Positions 1 through 6,770 of a stretch of 13,746 nucleotides of DNA are shown here, piece by piece (position 1 is the first letter of the stretch; each line of letters opens with the position of its first letter). The DNA comes from Bacillota bacterium (GTDB lineage: Bacteria > Bacillota > Clostridia > Lachnospirales > Cellulosilyticaceae). The notes beneath the pieces were generated by a model that did no database searches, had not been told where the DNA came from, and worked only from the letters and a program-made list of their open reading frames with translations. The position numbers and the translations under genes are program-made. The DNA is taken from NCBI GenBank assembly GCA_023393125.1, contig JAEWMQ010000071.1, positions 1 to 13,746 on the forward strand, in the 5' to 3' direction.

Positions 1-655
1 TAGCCCAAGGAACAAGATTAGCACCTACATTGCCAGGATCTTTTTCTTTAAAGGCATAAAGAATATCTATAAGTTCTTGTTTGTTAGTTGGAAGTGTCAT
101 ACATAATGCTTCAACCCAGTCTTTTCTGATATAACCTAGATGTTTAACTTTTTGAGTATTTCTTTTAGCTGGAATAGCAAATTGTTTGCCATCAAGAACT
201 CCAACGGAAAGGATATCTTCACCTAGGGTTTCTTTAATTTGTGAACCAAATTCCTCGATATAAGGAGTCAAATCTGTTAAACCACCTTTTTTAGCAAAAT
301 CTCCAAATAGATTTCTTGAATAGCTATATATTAGATCGGGTGCAGTACCACCTGCCATCATAACATTTACTTTATCATCACTACCAGATCTTGGGACCGG
401 GATAAAATTAACTTTTACATTACAATCTGCAAGAACAGATTCTTGAATAAATTTTGTTGTACTATTATTATCAATGGTAGTTCCAGATGGAGAATCACCC
501 CTATCCCAAATCATAACATTGAGTTCTTCAGGTGCTTCTTGTGAAGTTGAAGATCCTGTTTCTGCAGATTTGTTACCAGTTTGAGTAGCACCACATCCTG
601 CAAAGAGAATGGTAGCTAATATTAAACATGAGCTACTAATTAATTTCTTTTTCAT
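1..655 (-). CDS. Extracellular solute-binding lipoprotein of a sugar ABC transporter (partial, N-terminal 218 residues)
   Basis: This captures the substrate outside the membrane and delivers it to the two permeases encoded just upstream. The visible N-terminus has a classic lipoprotein signal: MKKK, a hydrophobic stretch, then LFAGC with the lipidated cysteine at residue 21, followed by a Thr/Ser/Gly/Glu-rich linker. The mature part has the look of LplA/YtcQ-type type-2 binding proteins (NVMIWDRGD near the start of the domain, then DKVNVMMAGGTAPDLIY, then a LTDLTPYIEE segment). A CCTCC (GGAGG on the coding strand) at 663-667 lies 7 nt before the ATG at 653-655. Family members are usually about 500 residues, so more than half lies beyond the left edge. 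It is the third gene of the operon, 64 bp after the second permease. The substrate cannot be read from the sequence; family relatives bind plant or host-derived oligosaccharides. Confidence 0.92.
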   Translation of the reverse strand, partial: MKKKLISSSCLILATILFAGCGATQTGNKSAETGSSTSQEAPEELNVMIWDRGDSPSGTTIDNNSTTKFIQESVLADCNVKVNFIPVPRSGSDDKVNVMMAGGTAPDLIYSYSRNLFGDFAKKGGLTDLTPYIEEFGSQIKETLGEDILSVGVLDGKQFAIPAKRNTQKVKHLGYIRKDWVEALCMTLPTNKQELIDILYAFKEKDPGNVGANLVPWA

Positions 656-719
656 AAATAATCCTCCAATATTTTTAGTTTTAAAATGATGGTATATATA
701 TGTAATTAGATAAATATTA

Positions 720-1601
720 TTAACCCTTAACTGAACCTAGCATAATACCTTTAGTAAAGTATTTTTGAATGAAAGGATAAGCAATTAGCATTGGAATCAT
801 AGAAAAGACAATACTTGCTGATTTAATATTTTCGGCAACAAGGTTAGTGGCTATACCAGTCCCTTCTTGTTGTGAAATAGAAATGGCGTCTATCATTTGT
901 TTTAGCTTAAGCTGTACAGTAAATAAATTAGAATCATTTACATAGTATAAAACATCACTTACACCATTCCATCTTGATACTGCATAAAATAAGCTAAGTG
1001 TTGCAACTGCAGGAACTGCAAGGGGGATTGCTATTTTAAAAAGTGCCTTGAATTCAGTACAACCATCTATATAAGCAGCCTCATATAATGAATTATCAAT
1101 ACCAGAAAAGAAAGATTTCAATATAATCAGGTTATAAGCACTTAAAGCGCCTGGTAGAAGAAGTGACCATACAGTATTTATTAAGCCTAGATTTTTGATA
1201 TTTAAATAGTTAGGAACAATGCCTGGATCAAAGTACATGGTAATAACAAACAGAGCCATAATAGCAAATTTTCCCTTCAAACCACTTTTAGAAAGTGGAT
1301 AAGCAGCTAAAATAGTTAAAAACATGGATAAGCTTGTAAAAATTAAAGTTAGTACAATTGTAAAAACAAAAGAACTCATAAAGTTCATATTGTTGAGTAC
1401 TTTTGTATAGGCTTCTGTGTTAAAGCCTACTGGGAAAATAGTAATAGCACCCGAGAGAATAGATTGTTTGGAACTAAGTGAAATGGCTACAACATGTAAT
1501 ATTGGTATCAATGCTATTAAAGTAATAAGTATAAAAATGAGTGATAATAAGAACTGGAAAAACTGTGATTTTTTATTAGATTTAGATTCGTATACAGACA
1601 T
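720..1601 (-). CDS. Carbohydrate ABC transporter permease, YtcP/LplC type
   Basis: Inner-membrane permease of 293 residues, one half of the channel of a CUT1-type sugar importer. It has a short cytoplasmic N-terminus, a first membrane segment at about residues 14-40, and five further hydrophobic segments. The EAA loop that docks on the ATPase is clear: LYEAAYIDGCTEFKALFKIA followed by IPLAVP. The C-terminus (FTKGIMLGSVKG) is the usual ending of this subfamily. Its ATG shares one base with the TAA of the upstream permease gene (TAATG), and a GAGGAGGG lies 9 nt before it, so translational coupling is likely. No nucleotide-binding subunit is encoded nearby; transporters of this subfamily commonly use a shared MsmX-like ATPase encoded elsewhere (known of the family, inferred here). 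Confidence 0.93.
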   Translation of the reverse strand: MSVYESKSNKKSQFFQFLLSLIFILITLIALIPILHVVAISLSSKQSILSGAITIFPVGFNTEAYTKVLNNMNFMSSFVFTIVLTLIFTSLSMFLTILAAYPLSKSGLKGKFAIMALFVITMYFDPGIVPNYLNIKNLGLINTVWSLLLPGALSAYNLIILKSFFSGIDNSLYEAAYIDGCTEFKALFKIAIPLAVPAVATLSLFYAVSRWNGVSDVLYYVNDSNLFTVQLKLKQMIDAISISQQEGTGIATNLVAENIKSASIVFSMIPMLIAYPFIQKYFTKGIMLGSVKG

Positions 1602-2551
1602 TATAGAATACCCTCCTCACCGAATTTTTTAGCTAGTTGATTAACAATAAGTATAAGAATAACACCAATAGCAGACTGGAATAAACCTATAGCTGTAGCA
1701 AAATCAAATCTACCTGTTTGTAGGCCTAAGGTATAAACATGGGTACTAATTACATTTGCAGTATCTTTTACTAGAACATTACCTAATAAGTAAGGTCTAT
1801 CAAAGCTGATGGACATTACTTTACCTAAATTCATAATAAGCATCATAGAAATAGTAGGTCTTAATTGTGGTAATGTAACATACCATATTCGCTTAAAACG
1901 TCCTGCACCATCAATATAAGATGCTTCATATAAGCTAGGGTCAATACTTGTTAAAGCGGCAAGATAAATAATAAGTCCATATCCTGCACTTTGCCAAATA
2001 CCAGTTACCCAGTAAACAATTCGCCAATTATTAGCATTACTTAAAAAAGGAACAGGCTGTAATCCAAATGTATTTAATATCTGATTAATTAAACCAGTAT
2101 TAGAGAATGTTTGTTGAACAATACCCGCTATAATAACCCATGATAAGAAATGAGGTAAATACATAATAACTTGTGTTGTTTTCTTGATTTTGTCGGAATT
2201 TAATTCACTAAGAAAAATAGCTAATATAATAGGAATAGGGAAACCAAAAAGTAAGTCTCCTAAATTTAATATAAGAGTATTTTTAATGGCCAACCAAAAT
2301 TCAGTAGAAACAAAAGCTTCTTTAAAATGTGCTAGACCAATCCATTCGCTTTCCCACATTCCTTTAAAGATATTGTACTCTTTAAAAGCAACAACAGTAC
2401 CTAGCATTGGAAGATATTTAAAAAACGCTAGATAGATTAATGGAAGGATCAGCATTAAATATAGTTGCCAATTATTCCTAATATAAGTTTTGTTGAACTT
2501 GATAGGTTTTAATACAGAGATATTTTTTGATGTTTTGGGTTGTGTTACCAT
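1601..2551 (-). CDS. Carbohydrate ABC transporter permease, LplB/YteP type
   Basis: First gene of the transporter operon, a 316-residue membrane permease. The N-terminal signature of the LplB/YteP group is visible: a first membrane segment ending in KYLPMLGTVVAFKEYNIFKG, then WIGLAHFKEAF. Five further membrane segments follow, with the EAA docking loop LYEASYIDGAGRFKRIWYVT and LPQLRPTI. It should pair with the second permease to form a heterodimeric channel. A GGAGG sequence (CCTCC at 2558-2562) sits 6 nt upstream of the ATG. The stop overlaps the next start by one base. Family assignment is secure; the substrate is unknown. B. subtilis relatives handle pectin-derived sugars, but that does not transfer automatically. 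Confidence 0.93.
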   Translation of the reverse strand: MVTQPKTSKNISVLKPIKFNKTYIRNNWQLYLMLILPLIYLAFFKYLPMLGTVVAFKEYNIFKGMWESEWIGLAHFKEAFVSTEFWLAIKNTLILNLGDLLFGFPIPIILAIFLSELNSDKIKKTTQVIMYLPHFLSWVIIAGIVQQTFSNTGLINQILNTFGLQPVPFLSNANNWRIVYWVTGIWQSAGYGLIIYLAALTSIDPSLYEASYIDGAGRFKRIWYVTLPQLRPTISMMLIMNLGKVMSISFDRPYLLGNVLVKDTANVISTHVYTLGLQTGRFDFATAIGLFQSAIGVILILIVNQLAKKFGEEGIL

Positions 2552-2723
2552 TTTTCGCCTCCATTTGTAGTAGATTAACTTATTCTTATCAAAGTTTTAG
2601 TGGTATTGCTTTGTTTAATAAATTCATAATAGCATTGAATGATATTATATATAATTATGAAAAAAACAATAAATAGTATATTTTTTTGATATAAGAACTG
2701 TAATATTTGTTGTTTTTTTAGCT

Positions 2724-2752
2724 AATCTATACATAATGTTAAAAAGTATCAA
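2724..2752 (-). promoter_or_regulatory. Predicted sigma-A promoter of the sugar transporter operon
   Basis: Reading the minus strand, TTGATA (2752-2747) and TAGATT (2729-2724) are separated by exactly 17 bases. This matches the -35 box at 5 of 6 positions and the -10 box at 4 of 6. Transcription would start near 2717, giving a 5' leader of about 165 nt before the permease ATG at 2551. I see no hairpin terminator between the mgtC stop at 2810 and this promoter, so read-through from mgtC is also possible. Confidence 0.45.
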
Positions 2753-2795
2753 AAATAAAGTATTGATTTTTTGATTTAATCATTAATTATTTTAT

Positions 2796-2807
2796 ATAGA
2801 TATCTAT
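2796..2807. repeat. 12-bp perfect palindrome ATAGATATCTAT just after mgtC
   Basis: A self-complementary 12-mer begins 2 bases past the mgtC stop codon. It has no following U-run on the mgtC strand, so it is a poor terminator. It could be a weak hairpin, a protein site, or chance in AT-rich DNA. Confidence 0.3.
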
Positions 2808-2809
2808 TG

Positions 2810-3505
2810 TTATATTTCTTCTGCAAAATCAACTCCTTCTAATTGGCTGATTAAGGAGATTAATTCTTGATGTTCTTGTGGTTGAGATTGTTCGACAGTT
2901 AAAAAGCAACCTAAGGAATCATTTTTTACAATATTAGATTTATCCACTTCTAAATATATGATTTTCAGGTTGTTAGCCTTTAGAGAATTAAGTAGTCTTC
3001 TAAAATATTTAGGGTCATCGAGTTCAATATATAAATCTACAAGTCGTGATTTAGATAAAACATAATTATCAAATTTATTTAAGATAGTCATTACACCGAA
3101 AATAAAAAAACATCCTATAATAGCACCCTCATAAAAGCCTATGCCAATAGCAAGTCCCATACATGCTGAAGCCCATAGACCAGCAGCAGTAGTTAATCCT
3201 TTTATCTGTTGTTTTCCTGTCACTAAAATAGTTCCAGCACCTAGGAAACCTATACCACTAATAACTTGTGCACCTAATCTGGAGGGATCACCTCCAACAT
3301 TCATAGTAGTTATAATGTATTGATTAGTGAGCATAGTGAGTGCTGATCCTATACAAACTAAAATATGTGTTTTAAATCCTGCAGCCCTATTTTTTCGTCC
3401 CCTTTCTATGCCTATTATACCTCCAAATAGTACAGCTAGACTAAGTCTTAGTATAACAGAAAGTGTGTTTATTTCTCTCAGAGGAATCATAATATCAGAA
3501 TTCAT
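2810..3505 (-). CDS. mgtC: MgtC/SapB family membrane protein
   Basis: Polytopic membrane protein of 231 residues. The family core is easily recognised: LSLAVLFGGIIGIERGRKNR, then AAGFKTHILVCIGSALTML, then QVISGIGFLGAGTI and GLTTAAGLWASACMGLAIGIG. About five membrane segments fill residues 11-150. A soluble C-terminal domain of about 80 residues (from LVDLYIELDDP to the end) resembles the ACT-like tail of many MgtC proteins. Family members are linked to growth in low magnesium, to acid or virulence stress and, in Salmonella, to inhibition of ATP synthase; they are not proven Mg2+ transporters, so the exact role here is open. An AGGAG lies about 10 nt before the ATG. A small ORF and a promoter upstream on the same strand suggest a leader-controlled transcript. 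Confidence 0.92.
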   Translation of the reverse strand: MNSDIMIPLREINTLSVILRLSLAVLFGGIIGIERGRKNRAAGFKTHILVCIGSALTMLTNQYIITTMNVGGDPSRLGAQVISGIGFLGAGTILVTGKQQIKGLTTAAGLWASACMGLAIGIGFYEGAIIGCFFIFGVMTILNKFDNYVLSKSRLVDLYIELDDPKYFRRLLNSLKANNLKIIYLEVDKSNIVKNDSLGCFLTVEQSQPQEHQELISLISQLEGVDFAEEI

Positions 3506-3605
3506 TTCAATCAGCTCCTATTCTTATGTATTAGTAGAAAATTGTAATATAAAAATTAAAGAAATATAAGTTATAAATATTTGATATATAAGATACTTTT
3601 TATAT

Positions 3606-3716
3606 TTAAAATGAATGTACTTTAAAATTAGTATTAAGTTTGATGCCAGATTTCTGAAGTGATTTCCAATCAATAAAGCTTATAAATCTTTCAAATAAAG
3701 TAATATAATTATTCAT
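3606..3716 (-). CDS. Candidate 36-aa leader peptide upstream of mgtC
   Basis: A 36-codon ORF (starts MNNYITLFERF, ends NFKVHSF) lies 100 bp upstream of mgtC on the same strand. The start is chosen because AAAGGAGG sits 9 nt before the ATG at 3714-3716, one of the best Shine-Dalgarno sequences in the window. A longer in-frame ATG at 3786-3788 would start only a few bases from the predicted transcription start and has no ribosome binding site. Placement matches mgt leader peptides of enterobacteria (mgtM/mgtP), but this peptide has no proline run, so no mechanism is claimed. I do not recognise the peptide. It could also be an independent small protein or a chance ORF. Confidence 0.45.
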   Translation of the reverse strand: MNNYITLFERFISFIDWKSLQKSGIKLNTNFKVHSF

Positions 3717-3801
3717 GGTCAGTGTCCTCCTTTCGGGTGATATGATGTGGTAATTATATTCTTGAATGTCAGTGGAAATAAAGTTCAATAACTAAATATT
3801 A

Positions 3802-3830
3802 GATATATTGTACAAAGTTTTAAAAGTCAA
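3802..3830 (-). promoter_or_regulatory. Predicted sigma-A promoter for the small ORF and mgtC
   Basis: On the minus strand TTGACT (3830-3825) is followed after 17 bases by TATATC (3807-3802), matching 5 of 6 and 4 of 6 consensus positions. The start would be near 3795, leaving an untranslated leader of about 80 nt before the small ORF at 3716. Within that leader CACTGAC occurs twice, once near the 5' end and once just after the Shine-Dalgarno, and TTGAA and TTCAA can pair near the 5' end. No known riboswitch, including the M-box, is recognisable. Confidence 0.45.
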
Positions 3831-3928
3831 ATTTTTATAGATGAAATCATTTAATAAGTAATTTATAAAATAAGATATCCGATTTATTATAAAAATGAAG
3901 AATATTATGAAAGTAGGAGATGGAGTAA

Positions 3929-4645
3929 ATGGAAAAACTACTAAGTATGGAAGAGGTTATAAATAAGGTAAAAAAATATACCCCATATATATTCTTTGAT
4001 GAGAGGGAACCTTTTTTACCAAGAATGGTTGGCTATACTTTTTTTGGAGAAACAGCAAAATCATCTAGTTTTAATCGAATAATTGAAGTGGGGAATTTTG
4101 GTGTAAGCTATGCTATTGAGTATGCAATATATTGGGATTATGATATTACTCATCTCTATGATTTAGAGCACTTTTGGGTTTTTATAGGAAAAGATGGAGA
4201 AATTGTAGATGCACAGGGAAGCTTTCATGGGAAATATCTTACTGTATTAATGAAAGATCGTAGTAATATTATAGATGATACACATGTAAAGATTTATGCA
4301 CAACCAGGGAAACATGCTTTTTCACCGAATCCTATGTTATTTGACTACGTTCCTAGGATAGAGACTAGTACTTATGAAGACGTAGGAGCAGATGGATTGG
4401 TAGTAACAGAAATAATAGCGAGAGGACGGTATAATACAACACCTGAAATTAATCAAGCTATTCAAAGGTATATGCAAAAGTATAAGTTTAGGCCTGCCCA
4501 TAACTATAGTAGGTTATATCATATTAAAGATGAGGAGTTAGTAAAATGGAGTGTATTAGATGAAAAAATTCCAGTATTTATTAAAGCTGAACTTGAAATA
4601 ATACAAAATTTAGTTAAGCATGAGAATAAAACACAGTGCATTTAA
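3929..4645 (+). CDS. Hypothetical soluble protein with a Vps62/NPP1-like H-x-x-D-x-E-H pattern
   Basis: A 238-residue protein without signal peptide or membrane segments, so probably cytoplasmic. I do not recognise a named family. The middle third shows H75-x-x-D78-x-E80-H81 followed by the strand-like FWVFIGKDGEIVDAQ, then S98-F-H100, then KIYAQPGKHAF with H129. This order (H-x-G-D-W-E-H, a second His, then a vY-A-x-G-x-H-a strand) is what I remember of Vps62-type and NPP1-type beta-sandwich proteins, where these residues hold a metal. The Gly and Trp of the classical motif are replaced by Tyr77 and Leu79. The similarity is remote and the function unknown. Ribosome binding site AGGAGATGGAG precedes the ATG. 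It is divergent from the mgtC transcript and alone in its unit; no clear terminator follows. Confidence 0.8.
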   Translation: MEKLLSMEEVINKVKKYTPYIFFDEREPFLPRMVGYTFFGETAKSSSFNRIIEVGNFGVSYAIEYAIYWDYDITHLYDLEHFWVFIGKDGEIVDAQGSFHGKYLTVLMKDRSNIIDDTHVKIYAQPGKHAFSPNPMLFDYVPRIETSTYEDVGADGLVVTEIIARGRYNTTPEINQAIQRYMQKYKFRPAHNYSRLYHIKDEELVKWSVLDEKIPVFIKAELEIIQNLVKHENKTQCI

Positions 4646-4757
4646 TTAAAATAGTATTTTTCTCTCTAGTAGTTCAGATAATATTTTAAAAGACATTACT
4701 TATTCATAATAAGTGAATCAATCAAATAAAAAGTGATATAGGTATAGGAGATAAGGC

Positions 4758-4838
4758 ATGTACATTGAAAATAATAGTTTAGGGATTCAAAATGTTGGTG
4801 GTGTACTAGAGAAGTATTGGCGTATAGTGAAAAACTAA
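4758..4838 (+). CDS. Candidate 26-aa small ORF
   Basis: ATG at 4758 is preceded at 7 nt by AGGAG (4746-4750), an ideal ribosome binding site. The ORF runs 26 codons to TAA (peptide starts MYIENNSLGIQNVG, ends EKYWRIVKN). Its residues look like ordinary protein rather than translated noise, reminiscent of the first residues of a longer protein. I recognise no family. It may be a genuine small protein, a leader peptide or a truncated remnant; no convincing promoter is seen directly upstream. Confidence 0.3.
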   Translation: MYIENNSLGIQNVGGVLEKYWRIVKN

Positions 4839-4939
4839 TGACTGTAGAACTACATTAGGTATCTTGTCTATTATTATATACTAAAGTAAAGGTGTTGAAA
4901 TATAGGAGGTATTGGAAAGTCATTATTATAAAATAACAT

Positions 4940-4968
4940 TTCAAATTAGGGAAATTTTTTGTTATAAT
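4940..4968 (+). promoter_or_regulatory. Predicted sigma-A promoter of the tandem Bfd gene
   Basis: TTCAAA (4940-4945) and a perfect TATAAT (4963-4968) are 17 bases apart. Transcription would begin near 4975, about 37 nt before the ATG at 5012, with AAGGAG in between. Confidence 0.6.
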
Positions 4969-5011
4969 AAAGTTGAACATATATTATTAATTTACCTAAG
5001 GAGAAATAAAA

Positions 5012-5332
5012 ATGGCAGGAAATAGAATCATTTGTCACTGTAAACAAGTTGACTATATTACTATTAGAAAAGCAATGATTGAAGGTGCACGTACTGTACA
5101 AGAAATCCAAGAGAAAACAGGAGCAGGTACTACTTGTGGAGGATGTATCGGTGCTATTGAAGAAATTTTAGCATCTGTATGTGGCTGTACAGGAACATCT
5201 TTAGCTTCTGTAGTTGAAGCAGTAAAAAATGGTGCTGACACTGTAGAAAAAGTTGGAGAAATCACAGGAGCAGGTACAGTTTGTGGTAGATGCAAGGCAC
5301 TTGTTCAAAATGTAATTGATATTAAAAGATAG
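5012..5332 (+). CDS. Tandem Bfd-type (2Fe-2S)-binding protein
   Basis: A 106-residue cytoplasmic protein made of two consecutive bacterioferritin-associated-ferredoxin (Fer2_BFD) domains. Each has the four-cysteine pattern C-x-C, 31 residues, C-x-x-C: C8/C10 with C42/C45, and C57/C59 with C91/C94. Between them lie matching helices ending in GAGTTCGGC in the first copy and GAGTVCGRC in the second, so the gene arose by internal duplication and should hold two [2Fe-2S] clusters. Bfd domains otherwise occur singly, as Bfd proteins that reduce bacterioferritin to release iron, or inside nitrite reductases, NifU and oxidoreductases. A role in electron transfer or Fe-S/iron handling is inferred. It has its own promoter and a strong terminator, so it is monocistronic. 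No partner enzyme is adjacent. Confidence 0.9.
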   Translation: MAGNRIICHCKQVDYITIRKAMIEGARTVQEIQEKTGAGTTCGGCIGAIEEILASVCGCTGTSLASVVEAVKNGADTVEKVGEITGAGTVCGRCKALVQNVIDIKR

Positions 5333-5390
5333 TATTTTAGCTTTATAACGAGTTTATGAAATGGCAAAAGAATAACGATTAAAATAATAC

Positions 5391-5435
5391 TAATAAAAGG
5401 TTTAGGTAAGCAAAATTTACCTAAACCTTTTATTA
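5391..5435. terminator. Strong intrinsic terminator after the Bfd gene
   Basis: A perfect 19-bp inverted repeat: left arm TAATAAAAGGTTTAGGTAA (5391-5409), 7-nt loop, right arm 5417-5435. The stem is flanked by A-rich and T-rich sequence on either side, so it could stop transcription in both directions. It separates the Bfd gene from the DUF4178 operon. Confidence 0.85.
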
Positions 5436-5474
5436 ATTGATAAAGAAATAATCAAATAGATTATAGAGAAAAAG

Positions 5475-5503
5475 TTGATTAAACAAATGTGAATTGATAG
5501 AAT
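5475..5503 (+). promoter_or_regulatory. Predicted promoter of the DUF4178-DUF350-aminopropyltransferase operon
   Basis: TTGATT (5475-5480), a 17-base spacer and TAGAAT (5498-5503) give 4 of 6 and 5 of 6 consensus matches. The start would be near 5510, about 95 nt before the ATG at 5606. The leader is AT-rich with no recognisable riboswitch. Confidence 0.45.
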
Positions 5504-5605
5504 ATAACTGTTGGTTAATATATAAAGATATCGTTTATATATAATAGCTAGAATGAATAATATTTAGTAGGAGCCCAGGAAAATAAAAGTGGAGAGTGTG
5601 GGGAT

Positions 5606-6754
5606 ATGGCAAGAAGCAATATGTGTTTTGGAGTAGGTGACCGTATTAGGATTAATGGCAGAAGCTACTTAGTGGATGGTTACATTAATTTCCTAAATGT
5701 TGCAGATGATTGTAACTGGACGGAATACAAACTAATAGATGAAAGTAACCACGTAGTCAAATGGTTAAGTGTAGATGTTGCATATAGAGAGTATGCGCTC
5801 TATACGCAAAGTAGCAGTCAAGTAGAGCAACATATTAGACAACATGGTTATAAGGAAGTAGACAGAGGAACAGCAAAGGTTATGGACTTCAAGGGGAATG
5901 TAGATGTAGCTTATGCTGATCAAGTAAGTTTTACGGAATATGAGGATACTATAGAAGAAAAGATTATAGGTATCGAAATGTGGGAGGATGAAGTAGAGTA
6001 CTCTACAGGATATTACTTAGATGAAGATGAGATAGAAAGAGGAGAAGTAGCTTATAGTAATACAAGTAATGGCAATAGTATTTTTGATAGTGGTTTTACT
6101 AGAAATAATACACTTAACTTTAACCCCTATAGAAAAATAGGTTTATTTGTAGCTGCTTTTATAGGGATTAGCATACTTATATCCATTGTAGGTACTATTT
6201 TTGCTGGCAATTCCTATAAAAAGGTTGATTTAAGTAGAGCCATACAAAAAGATAATCGCTTTACCTATGTTACTTCTATGACAGCTGATATTAACAATAA
6301 TCAAAAAGCAGATGTTTATCAAGTAGATATGACAGTTGAAGATGCTGCTAAAATCATCTTGTTATTAGCCGGAGAAAGTGTAGAGAATGTAGATGAGAGT
6401 ACTGAGGATGGTTCAGTAGCTATTATTACTAATTCTCATTACTGCCTAGTCTATACCTCAGAAGAAAATACTACCTTAGTACAAGTAAGTACTAGAAAAT
6501 ACGTTTATAGTAGTCGTCAGAGACCCTATCATAGCTATCTTCGTACAGGTAGTTTTTATAGAAGCTATTATTATACAACTGGTTATTCAGATGACTACAA
6601 TCACTATAAAGGTGTAAATGCTTTTGATGATTATACGGATGGCACAGTAAATACAAATAGCAACAATCGTTATAAGCAATATTCAGATACCATTAAACAA
6701 GAGAGTGTAGCGGCTAGACAATCTTCTGGTGGCGGTACAAATTCAGGGAAATAG
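5606..6754 (+). CDS. DUF4178 protein with a membrane segment and a DUF4247-like C-terminal domain
   Basis: A 382-residue bitopic membrane protein of unknown biochemical role. Residues about 8-150 form a DUF4178 domain, recognised by FGVGDRIRINGRSYLVDGYI, then NWTEYKLIDES and WLSVDV. A single membrane helix spans about residues 179-201. The C-terminal part (about 205-330) resembles DUF4247: YVTSMTADINNNQKADVYQV, then TVEDAAKIILLL, NSHYCLVYTSEENTTLVQVS and an aromatic tail rich in Tyr (SFYRSYYYTTGY). In Bacillus and Paenibacillus, as I recall, DUF4178 and DUF4247 are separate genes near DUF350 and a polyamine aminopropyltransferase, so this is probably a fusion. The end (SSGGGTNSGK) is low-complexity. 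Start ATG at 5606 has GGAGAG 9 nt upstream. It is the first gene of the operon. DUF4178 is more certain than DUF4247. Confidence 0.85.
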   Translation: MARSNMCFGVGDRIRINGRSYLVDGYINFLNVADDCNWTEYKLIDESNHVVKWLSVDVAYREYALYTQSSSQVEQHIRQHGYKEVDRGTAKVMDFKGNVDVAYADQVSFTEYEDTIEEKIIGIEMWEDEVEYSTGYYLDEDEIERGEVAYSNTSNGNSIFDSGFTRNNTLNFNPYRKIGLFVAAFIGISILISIVGTIFAGNSYKKVDLSRAIQKDNRFTYVTSMTADINNNQKADVYQVDMTVEDAAKIILLLAGESVENVDESTEDGSVAIITNSHYCLVYTSEENTTLVQVSTRKYVYSSRQRPYHSYLRTGSFYRSYYYTTGYSDDYNHYKGVNAFDDYTDGTVNTNSNNRYKQYSDTIKQESVAARQSSGGGTNSGK

Positions 6755-6770
6755 AGGGGGAGAATAAGAG

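Larger units (their letters stand above)
4646..5011. other. Gene-poor stretch with one small ORF, short inverted repeats and a promoter
   Basis: These 366 bases hold no full gene. They contain a perfect 7-bp inverted repeat (ACTTATT-cat-AATAAGT, 4698-4714), a 26-codon ORF with a good Shine-Dalgarno (4758-4838), a small TGTAG-aa-CTACA hairpin (4843-4854) and, near the right end, the promoter of the Bfd-domain gene. Nothing identifies an RNA gene or riboswitch. The small ORF could be the remains of a larger lost gene. Confidence 0.4.

Noticed and set aside
1417..1632. Plus-strand ORF inside the permease genes, and similar ones at 2184-2435, 3141-3323, 3327-3569
   Set aside because: They are antisense to well-recognised membrane protein genes, have no ribosome binding sites and no family resemblance.
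3606..3788. 60-codon version of the ORF upstream of mgtC
   Set aside because: Its ATG lies a few bases from the predicted transcription start and has no ribosome binding site; the internal ATG at 3714-3716 has a near-perfect one.
3506..3800. M-box (Mg2+) riboswitch ahead of mgtC
   Set aside because: None of the conserved M-box segments I know could be found on the minus strand in this region.
4903..5010. Possible TTG-started ORF after AGGAGG near 4903-4908
   Set aside because: Spacing between AGGAGG and TTG is only 2 nt and the frame runs across the Bfd promoter and start, so it is probably chance.
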